A stretch of DNA of 44,269 bases from Lachnospiraceae bacterium (GTDB lineage Bacteria > Bacillota > Clostridia > Lachnospirales > Lachnospiraceae), in NCBI GenBank assembly GCA_017540265.1, contig JAFYBJ010000002.1, positions 1 to 44,269 on the forward strand, given 5' to 3'. The translations under genes and the position numbers were made by a program. The notes under the pieces were generated by a model that ran no database searches, was not told where the DNA came from, and saw nothing but the letters and a program-made list of their open reading frames with translations. Shown piece after piece: positions 1-6,642 of the stretch (positions within the stretch are counted from its first letter, which is position 1; every line of letters starts with the position of its first letter).

Positions 1-251
1 AGCTTTATCATAATCCGGTTCTGAAACTGAAAACGCATGAGATCAATATCATGCCGGGAGAAACGGTCGATCCTGCGGAATACGTTGAAAATATCGATGA
101 GATTGGAGACTGTCTTTCACTGCCGCCGCAGTTTTCGGGCGGAGATCCGGGAAATTATGTCCTGATCTATGCCGTGAACAGCCGAAATGGCACTTATTAT
201 GAAAAAATACTCATTCATGTGCTTTCGGGCAAAATGAAAACAGTTTCATGA
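1..251 (+). CDS. C-terminal fragment of an unidentified, probably surface-exposed protein (partial at left edge)
   Basis: An open frame runs in from the left edge (first complete codon at base 3) and stops with TGA at 249-251. About 82 residues are visible. The segment ending in GTYYEKILIHVLSG has the alternating pattern of the last strands of an extracellular Ig-like or DUF5011-like domain (seen in the sequence; the family is a guess). An internal ATG at 51 lacks a ribosome-binding site, so I do not read it as a start. No sortase signal or membrane anchor follows, so the protein would be secreted or held by domains further upstream. The true N-terminus and function are outside the window. 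Confidence 0.6.
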   Translation, partial: LYHNPVLKLKTHEINIMPGETVDPAEYVENIDEIGDCLSLPPQFSGGDPGNYVLIYAVNSRNGTYYEKILIHVLSGKMKTVS

Positions 252-271
252 AAATAATTTGAAAATGAGTA

Positions 272-277
272 TATAAT
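272..277 (+). promoter_or_regulatory. Candidate -10 box for serC
   Basis: A perfect TATAAT lies between the preceding stop codon and serC. No good -35 is seen at the right distance (TTGAAA at 259-264 is too close). Transcription would start near 284, leaving a leader of about 15 bases that holds little more than the GGAGG ribosome-binding site at 286-290. Confidence 0.4.
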
Positions 278-298
278 AGTGCAGTGGAGGATAGAAAT

Positions 299-1381
299 AT
301 GACTCGTGTTTTTAATTTTTCTGCCGGTCCGGCGGTGCTTCCGGAAGAAGTGCTTGAGACAGCCAAAGAAGATATGATGGATTACCGCGGATGCGGCATG
401 TCCGTTATGGAGATGAGCCATCGTTCCAAGGTTTATGATCAGATCATTAAAGAGGCAGAGGCGGATTTCCGTTCACTGCTCGGAGTTCCCGATAATTATA
501 AGGTCCTCTTTTTACAGGGCGGTGCACATCTTCAGTTTGCGCAGATCCCCATGAACCTTATGAAGAATAAGGTTGCCGATTATATCGTTACCGGCCAGTG
601 GGCAAAGAAGGCGTGGAACGAGGCAAAGCTTTACGGAACAGCAAATAAGATCGCATCCTCTGAGGATAAGATGTTCTCATATATCCCCGACTGCTCTGAT
701 CTTCCCATATCACCCGATGCGGATTATGTATATATCTGCGAGAACAATACGATATACGGAACAAAGTTCAAGACTCTTCCCAATACAAAGGGTAAGACAC
801 TTGTTTCCGATGTTTCCTCCTGTTTCTTATCTGAGCCCATGGATGTGACAAAATACGGCCTTGTATACGGCGGCGTTCAGAAGAATATCGGACCTGCAGG
901 CGTTGTTATCGTTGTTATAAGAGAGGATCTTGTGACTGATGATGTTCTTCCCGGAACTCCCACTATCATGAAGTATAAGACACAGGTTGATGCAGATTCC
1001 CTTTACAATACGCCTCCCTGCTACGGTATCTATATCTGCGGCAAGGTATTTAAGTGGATACAGAAGATGGGCGGACTTGAAGCAATGAAGGCTCACAACG
1101 AGGAGAAGGCAAAGATCCTTTATGACTATCTTGATGAGTCCTCCATGTTCAAGGGAACCGTAAGAAGAGAAGACAGATCCTTAATGAACGTTCCTTTTGT
1201 TACCGATTCCGAAGAGCTCAATGCAAAATTCATTGCGGAATCAAAGGCTGCAGGCTTTGAAAACCTTAAAGGCCACAGGAGCGTGGGCGGCATGAGAGCA
1301 TCTATCTACAATGCAATGCCCATAGAAGGCGTAAAGGCTCTCGTGGAATTCATGAAGAAGTTCGAAATGGAAAATAAATAA
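299..1381 (+). CDS. serC: Phosphoserine aminotransferase
   Basis: SerC is a PLP-dependent class V transaminase that converts 3-phosphohydroxypyruvate and glutamate to O-phosphoserine and 2-oxoglutarate, the second step of serine synthesis. The 360-residue product begins TRVFNFSAGPAVLPEEVL, the diagnostic SerC N-terminus. The lysine expected to bind PLP is K195 in the YGGVQKNIGPAG segment. The C-terminal GHRSVGGMRASIYNAMP matches the family phosphate-binding region. Length is normal. The frame is open from a GTG at 284, but GGAGG at 286-290 sits 8 bases before the ATG at 299, so 299 is the start. serA follows 14 bases later, so the two are co-transcribed. Confidence 0.97.
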   Translation: MTRVFNFSAGPAVLPEEVLETAKEDMMDYRGCGMSVMEMSHRSKVYDQIIKEAEADFRSLLGVPDNYKVLFLQGGAHLQFAQIPMNLMKNKVADYIVTGQWAKKAWNEAKLYGTANKIASSEDKMFSYIPDCSDLPISPDADYVYICENNTIYGTKFKTLPNTKGKTLVSDVSSCFLSEPMDVTKYGLVYGGVQKNIGPAGVVIVVIREDLVTDDVLPGTPTIMKYKTQVDADSLYNTPPCYGIYICGKVFKWIQKMGGLEAMKAHNEEKAKILYDYLDESSMFKGTVRREDRSLMNVPFVTDSEELNAKFIAESKAAGFENLKGHRSVGGMRASIYNAMPIEGVKALVEFMKKFEMENK

Positions 1382-1395
1382 GGAGATAAACAGAG

Positions 1396-2562
1396 ATGGC
1401 TTATAAATATCATTGCCTCAATCCGATAGCTGCGATCGGACTTGATAATTTTACTGCAGATTATGAGAAAACAGAGAATGCAGACGATGCGGATGCTATC
1501 CTTGTAAGAAGCGCTGTAATGCACGATATGGAGCTTTCCGAAAAGCTTTTGGCAGTTGCCAGAGCGGGTGCCGGTGTAAATAATATCCCTCTTGATAAGT
1601 GTGCGGAAAAGGGAATTGTTGTATTCAATACCCCCGGCGCAAATGCAAATGCGGTTAAGGAGCTTGTTATCGCAGGCATGCTCATCTCTTCCCGTGATAT
1701 TATCGGCGGCATTGAGTGGGTAAGATCCGATGCGGATGATGAGAATGTGGCAAAGGCCGCAGAGAAGGAGAAGAAGAAATTTGCCGGTACCGAGATTGCA
1801 GGAAAGAAGCTTGGTATCATAGGTCTTGGAGCAATAGGCGTAAAGGTTGCAAATGCAGCCATAGCTCTCGGAATGGAAGTATACGGCTACGATCCTTATC
1901 TCTCCGTAAAAGCTGCCTGGAATTTAAGCTCCGGAGTTCATCATGTAACTGATGTAAATGATATCTATAAGATCTGCGATTTCATCACCATACATGTACC
2001 TTTACTTGATTCCACAAAGGGCATGATCAACAGGGATGCCATCGCACAGATGAAGGAAGGCGTAATAATATTAAACTTCGCAAGGGATCTGCTTGCGGAT
2101 GAAGAAGCTGTCCTTGAAGGAATACAGTCCGGAAAGATCAGAAAGTATGTTTCTGATTTTGCTAATCCCACAACTGCGGGAAAAGAAGGCGTGATACTGC
2201 TGCCCCACCTTGGTGCTTCGACAGCCGAGGCAGAGGATAACTGCGCGGTTATGGCGGTAGATGAAGTGAAGAACTTCCTTGAGAACGGCAATATCATCAA
2301 TTCCGTGAATTATCCCAATGTGGATTCCGGCGTATGCCAGACTGCTGCCAGAATAACCATCTGCCATAAGAATCTTGCAAATATGATCACCAAATTTACC
2401 GCTATCTTCGGAGATCTGGGCATAAATATCTCCAACATGGTAAACAAATCAAAGGGTGATTATGCCTATACCATGATAGATGCGGATTCGGCTTCCACAG
2501 ATGATATCGTAAAGAAGCTTTCTGCAATCGATGATGTCATAAAGGTAAGAGTTATAAAATAA
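1396..2562 (+). CDS. serA: D-3-phosphoglycerate dehydrogenase with C-terminal ACT domain
   Basis: SerA oxidises 3-phosphoglycerate to 3-phosphohydroxypyruvate with NAD+, the committed step of serine synthesis, supplying SerC encoded just upstream. The 388-residue product has an N-terminal substrate domain, a Rossmann domain with the NAD motif GLGAIG at 143-148, and the catalytic histidine H271 in LPHLGAST. Residues from about 320 resemble an ACT domain (FGDLGINISNMVNKS), which in this family usually senses L-serine, so allosteric feedback is likely. The usual NxARG loop reads NFARD here. An AAGGAG ribosome-binding site at about 1380-1386 precedes the ATG. An intrinsic terminator follows. Confidence 0.96.
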   Translation: MAYKYHCLNPIAAIGLDNFTADYEKTENADDADAILVRSAVMHDMELSEKLLAVARAGAGVNNIPLDKCAEKGIVVFNTPGANANAVKELVIAGMLISSRDIIGGIEWVRSDADDENVAKAAEKEKKKFAGTEIAGKKLGIIGLGAIGVKVANAAIALGMEVYGYDPYLSVKAAWNLSSGVHHVTDVNDIYKICDFITIHVPLLDSTKGMINRDAIAQMKEGVIILNFARDLLADEEAVLEGIQSGKIRKYVSDFANPTTAGKEGVILLPHLGASTAEAEDNCAVMAVDEVKNFLENGNIINSVNYPNVDSGVCQTAARITICHKNLANMITKFTAIFGDLGINISNMVNKSKGDYAYTMIDADSASTDDIVKKLSAIDDVIKVRVIK

Positions 2563-2591
2563 TGGAAAATTTATAAAAAAGGAACAATGAT

Positions 2592-2620
2592 AAAAAGGAG
2601 CCTCAGGGTTCCTTTTTTTT
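2592..2620 (+). terminator. Intrinsic terminator of serC-serA
   Basis: A-tract, stem GGAGCC (2597-2602), loop TCAG, stem GGTTCC (2607-2612, one G-U pair), then eight T residues. It ends the serine operon. It also shows that the in-frame ATG at 2587 cannot be the start of the next gene. Confidence 0.85.
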
Positions 2621-2639
2621 GTCTGATTGCCGATATATA

Positions 2640-2668
2640 TTACAATATGTGTCATTTCGTGGTAAAAT
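2640..2668 (+). promoter_or_regulatory. Candidate promoter of the secreted repeat protein
   Basis: TAAAAT at 2663-2668 is preceded, 17 bases upstream, by a poor -35 (TTACAA, 2640-2645). The hexamer ends 8 bases before an ATG at 2677 and 14 before an ATG at 2683, so the transcript would have almost no leader. Confidence 0.4.
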
Positions 2669-2682
2669 TACGGGGTATGGAT

Positions 2683-5307
2683 ATGAATAGTCTGAAAAAA
2701 TATTTTGTTTATCTGCTTACGTTTATCCTTCTTTTTTCGGATATGTCTGTTTATGCGGGACAGATATCATTTTATGATGATACAACCGTCATATCTGAAT
2801 CATTTAGCGTGGACGCATCAGCCGATGCCACTTCAAATTATGTAAATCAGTATTATACCGTAATATTCAACCGTAACTGCACAACGCAGATCACCGGATC
2901 GCCGATGCTGCCGCAGAGCATAAAGACAGGCATGACTGTTGCCTTAAAGAAAAATACCATGGGAAGGAAGGGGTATGCCTTCTATGGCTGGAATACGGAA
3001 AAAGACGGCAGCGGCGTTATGTACGGCGATGAGGCTAAGGTCAGAAATCTTGCACCGTCAGGCAAAAGCATGATCCTTTACGCCCAGTGGATCTCAACAG
3101 ATATAAGCTTAAGCTTAAATACAGTGTCTTTAAATCTTGCGGAAGATGATGATCCGTTCCTTCTTACAGCATCCTATTTACCGGAACAGCCATCTAAAGA
3201 AGCTCCCGTATGGAATAATTCCAACGAAGCTGTTGTAACGCTTTCGGAAAACTCATCGGACGAGATGAGTGTTTATGTATGTCCGGTATCAGCCGGTGAG
3301 TCTAAGATCACATTTTCCATTTATGGGTTTTCCATATCCTGCAATGTTACGGTAAGAGAAACAGAGAAAAAAGATGAAGAGGAAGAAAAACCTTCGGAAT
3401 ATGATTATGAATCGGAGGATCTTTCTGATGCGCTTACCAAAAGAGATATAGCGCTTTATGCGGATGGAAAGGTTCCCGACGGGCTCTGGGTCGCAGGACT
3501 TGAGGAATCCTACCTTTATACGGGAAAGAAGATAAAGCCTGCCGTAAGGGTCTATAACAGGGACGAGAGACTGACCGAAAAAGTAGATTATAAGATTACT
3601 TATACCCGCAATACAAATGCAAGAAAAAAGACCGCGGAGTTCCCGCCTGCCATCATCCTTCGCATGAAGGGGGATTTTTCCGGAACCCAGTATATACCGT
3701 TTACCATAGAACCTGTAGATATGAAATTTACTGAAGCCTATGATCTTGTGCTCCAGCACAACAGAGATCTTAAATATTTAAGGCCTCTTATCGTATACAA
3801 CGGAAAGACATTAAAGAGGAATGTTGATTTTACCGTAGACAGCGAGCATGGCATGATGGCATCCACGTCCAAGGCCGGTGAGGCGGTGAAGATAGAAGGT
3901 ATGGGTAATTTTAAGAACAGCATAAGTATAAACGTGACCATTTACCCGGATATAATATCAATAAAAAAGGCACGTATAGTTGTTGAAGAAACGGATTATG
4001 ACGAGGCGGAAGTATTAAAATACGGGGGTGTGGTGCTTAATGATAATGAGCTGCGCGTCTTCTGCAACAGGAAACGTCTGACAAAAGACGTGGATTATGC
4101 AGTCACTTATGAAAATAATGATTCCGTAGGAATGGGTGTGGCCGTGATACACGGGATCGGTGATTATGCCGGTACCGTGAGAAAAAAATTCACAATAAAC
4201 GGAAATAAAAAATATAAGATCTTTAATGTTGATAATACAAGGATCCATCTCGATAAAGTGGCATATACGGAATATTTCCAGGTTCATTATTCCGGCCGCA
4301 GGGTAAGACCTGCGGTTACGGATCTTTATATCGGTGACGAGCTGCTTACCGAAGGAAAGGATTATGAGATCTCTTATGAGAACAATCTTAAGACCGGAAC
4401 GGCTTTTGTTGTTATCACCGGAAAGGGCAAATGCAGCGGCGAAAAAAAGCTGCCCTTTAAGATAATACCTGTTAATATCGAATTTACCGCAACAGCCGGA
4501 TTCACATCAGGGACGGAGCAGTACATATTCAAGAAGGGCGGAGTGAGGCCGAATGTTACGGTAAAGCTTATTGACAGCGGGAAAGTACTTGTCGAAGGCA
4601 GGGATTACAGGCTTAAATTTAAAAACAATAAAAGATGCGGAAATGCGGTTGTTACCGTTAAGGCCATAGGAAATTATATGGGCAGCTTAAAGCTCCAGTT
4701 TGATATCCTTAAAAGGACCGAAAACGGTACCGTGCTCATGACTGCCGTGCCGGAAACCTACAGCAGTAAAAAAGGCGACTGGAAGGCTGCACTGGCAGTA
4801 TACGATTTAAGAAGCGGAAAGCTTCTTACTCACGGTGTTGATTACAGAAATGTAAAATATACTCTTGCTGACGGCAGTATCATATCCGAAAATGCTGCCC
4901 TTCCAAACGGAACGGTGATAAAAATAAAGGCTGACGGAATCAGGGCTTTTGAAGGTTTAAGCTTTGAAGATGAATATACGATAGGCGAAAAGAATCTTTT
5001 ATCGGCTAAGGTTGAATTTGACGGAGACGGTGAGGGAGGAAGTTCTGCTCCGGAATTCATATACAGCGGGGATAATATAGTTCCCGCCGTTCAAAACGGA
5101 GAGATAAAAGTATATATGAACGGTGAGGAGCTTAAATACGGTACTGATTACACCGTCATATTTGATGCTTCATTACGCCGTGTTAATCATGGAATCTATC
5201 CCATATCCGTGATCGGCACAGGAGCATATTGCGGAATGAATACGGTTTACTATACCATTGCCCCCAGACCGGTGCGCCGGTACTGGTACGGCAATGCAGA
5301 AAAATAA
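2683..5307 (+). CDS. Secreted protein with InlB B-type repeat, Big2-like domain and about seven Ig-like repeats
   Basis: The 874-residue product begins with a signal peptide (LKKYFVYLLTFILLF, cleavage probably after VYAG). An InlB B / Listeria-Bacteroides repeat spans about 57-135 (GYAFYGWNTEKDGSG, ending LYAQW). A Big2-like Ig domain covers about 137-223, followed by an acidic linker. From about 270 to the end come roughly seven diverged copies of a unit with the pattern GxDYxVxYxNN, xGxAxVxIxGxGxYxG, a repeat common in clostridial surface proteins. There is no LPXTG motif, cell-wall-binding repeat or C-terminal membrane helix, so retention at the wall is unexplained. An ATG at 2677 is an alternative start; GGGG at 2672-2675 is better spaced for 2683. 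DUF1015 follows after 18 bases, so the two are probably co-transcribed. The ligand is unknown. Confidence 0.85.
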   Translation: MNSLKKYFVYLLTFILLFSDMSVYAGQISFYDDTTVISESFSVDASADATSNYVNQYYTVIFNRNCTTQITGSPMLPQSIKTGMTVALKKNTMGRKGYAFYGWNTEKDGSGVMYGDEAKVRNLAPSGKSMILYAQWISTDISLSLNTVSLNLAEDDDPFLLTASYLPEQPSKEAPVWNNSNEAVVTLSENSSDEMSVYVCPVSAGESKITFSIYGFSISCNVTVRETEKKDEEEEKPSEYDYESEDLSDALTKRDIALYADGKVPDGLWVAGLEESYLYTGKKIKPAVRVYNRDERLTEKVDYKITYTRNTNARKKTAEFPPAIILRMKGDFSGTQYIPFTIEPVDMKFTEAYDLVLQHNRDLKYLRPLIVYNGKTLKRNVDFTVDSEHGMMASTSKAGEAVKIEGMGNFKNSISINVTIYPDIISIKKARIVVEETDYDEAEVLKYGGVVLNDNELRVFCNRKRLTKDVDYAVTYENNDSVGMGVAVIHGIGDYAGTVRKKFTINGNKKYKIFNVDNTRIHLDKVAYTEYFQVHYSGRRVRPAVTDLYIGDELLTEGKDYEISYENNLKTGTAFVVITGKGKCSGEKKLPFKIIPVNIEFTATAGFTSGTEQYIFKKGGVRPNVTVKLIDSGKVLVEGRDYRLKFKNNKRCGNAVVTVKAIGNYMGSLKLQFDILKRTENGTVLMTAVPETYSSKKGDWKAALAVYDLRSGKLLTHGVDYRNVKYTLADGSIISENAALPNGTVIKIKADGIRAFEGLSFEDEYTIGEKNLLSAKVEFDGDGEGGSSAPEFIYSGDNIVPAVQNGEIKVYMNGEELKYGTDYTVIFDASLRRVNHGIYPISVIGTGAYCGMNTVYYTIAPRPVRRYWYGNAEK

Positions 5308-5325
5308 GATCAGGAGCGAAAGATT

Positions 5326-6561
5326 ATGGCAGTAATAAGACCTTTTAAAGCAGTAAGACCGGCAAGCGGTATGGAAGGGAAGATAGCAGCCCTTCCTTAT
5401 GACGTTTATTCAAGAGAAGAAGCTAAGGAAGTGGTTAAAGCAAATCCGGATTCCTTTCTTGCGATAGACAGGGCGGAGACTTCTTTTCCAGATGATGTGG
5501 ATACCTATGCCGATGAAGTATATGAAAGAGCCGCATCACTACTTAAGGAACGTATTGCAAAAGGTGATTTTATCACGGAAGAAAAGCCCTGTTATTATAT
5601 TTATGAGCTCACCATGGACGGGCGGACACAGACAGGCATCACTGCATGTGCATCAATAGATGATTATGAAAATGCCGTGATAAAAAAGCATGAGAATACA
5701 AGAGCCGATAAGGAAGTAGACAGGATAAGGCACGTGGATACCTGCTCGGCACAGACCGGTCCCATATTCCTGGCTTACAGGGAAGATGAAAGTATAAGTG
5801 CGGTTGTAAACCGCATAAAGCAGGGCAGCGCACTTTATGATATCACTTCCGATGATGGCATAAGGCACAGGGTGTTTATTGTCGATGATGAAAATGATAT
5901 CAATACCATTAAGGAACGTTTTGCATCGATAAATTCAATTTACATCGCTGACGGGCATCACCGTTGCGCTTCCGCCGTAAAGGTAGGCTTAAAGAGAAGA
6001 GAGGAAAATCCTGGATTTACGGGAGATGAGGAGTTTAATTATTTCCTTTCCGTTCTTTTCCCTGACAATGAACTGATGATCATGGATTACAACAGGGTTG
6101 TTCATGATCTGGGCGGCAATACAGCCGAAAGTTTTATTGAGAAGATAAAGAACAGGTTTGAAGTAAGCGCTCCGGCAGCCGGAGCCGTAAAACCCGGAAA
6201 AAAGGGCAGTTTCGGAATGTATCTTGACGGAAAGTGGTATAGCCTTGCAATAAAGGATGAGTATAAAAATGATGATCCCGTGGAAGGCCTTGATGTTTCT
6301 TTACTTCAGAAATATGTCCTGGATGAGATACTTGGTATATCCGATCCGAAGACCGATAAGAGAATAGAATTTACCGGCGGTATCAGAGGGCTTAAGGAGC
6401 TTGAAAAGAGAGCTGATCTTTTCGGTGGTGTGGCTTTTTCAATGTATCCTACTTCTATCGGCGAATTGTTTGATGTGGCAGATGCGGGAAGGCTGATGCC
6501 GCCCAAGTCCACTTGGTTCGAACCTAAATTAAGAAGCGGACTGTTCATACATTTGATATAA
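5326..6561 (+). CDS. DUF1015 family protein (COG4198) with DGHHR motif
   Basis: The 411-residue product is full length for DUF1015; its start AVIRPFKAVRP and the block YIADGHHRCASAV (D209-R213) are family signatures. The family is uncharacterised. Members often lie next to serC and serA in clostridia, and here the gene is one gene away. The DGHHR motif resembles the one in ParB/sulfiredoxin-fold proteins that include the archaeal free-serine kinase SerK; a role in serine or phosphoserine metabolism is therefore an inference, not a demonstration. An AGGAG site lies about 9 bases before the ATG. No signal peptide or membrane segment is seen, so it is cytosolic. Confidence 0.88.
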   Translation: MAVIRPFKAVRPASGMEGKIAALPYDVYSREEAKEVVKANPDSFLAIDRAETSFPDDVDTYADEVYERAASLLKERIAKGDFITEEKPCYYIYELTMDGRTQTGITACASIDDYENAVIKKHENTRADKEVDRIRHVDTCSAQTGPIFLAYREDESISAVVNRIKQGSALYDITSDDGIRHRVFIVDDENDINTIKERFASINSIYIADGHHRCASAVKVGLKRREENPGFTGDEEFNYFLSVLFPDNELMIMDYNRVVHDLGGNTAESFIEKIKNRFEVSAPAAGAVKPGKKGSFGMYLDGKWYSLAIKDEYKNDDPVEGLDVSLLQKYVLDEILGISDPKTDKRIEFTGGIRGLKELEKRADLFGGVAFSMYPTSIGELFDVADAGRLMPPKSTWFEPKLRSGLFIHLI

Positions 6562-6574
6562 ATACAATACCGGC

Positions 6575-6603
6575 TGTCATCCTTCGCTTCGCTCAGGATG
6601 ACA
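6575..6603. repeat. Intergenic palindrome of the dispersed TGTCATCCT...AGGATGACA type
   Basis: Perfect 9-base arms TGTCATCCT (6575-6583) and AGGATGACA (6595-6603) enclose an 11-base loop with the duplicated word TCGCT. Read on the minus strand the core is GAGCGAAGCGAAGG, a sequence I recall as a widespread intergenic repeat in many bacteria. There is no T-tract, so it is not a classic terminator. It lies wholly in the 81-base gap between DUF1015 and the branching-enzyme homologue. Only one copy is in this window. Confidence 0.75.
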
Positions 6604-6642
6604 GAAGATGATTTAATATTACATTACTACAGGAGTTTACAT

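Noticed and set aside
1461-1862. A 133-codon minus-strand open frame inside serA
   Set aside because: Shadow of serA; low-complexity Ser/Ala/Phe translation, no ribosome-binding site, and serA is certain on the other strand.
3289-3759. A 156-codon minus-strand open frame in the repeat protein gene
   Set aside because: Aromatic/Ile-rich antisense translation typical of a shadow; no start signal.
6598-6642. Upstream ATG start for the GlgB-like gene
   Set aside because: The ATG lies in the right arm of the palindrome and has no ribosome-binding site, while AGGAG is correctly placed for the ATG at 6643.
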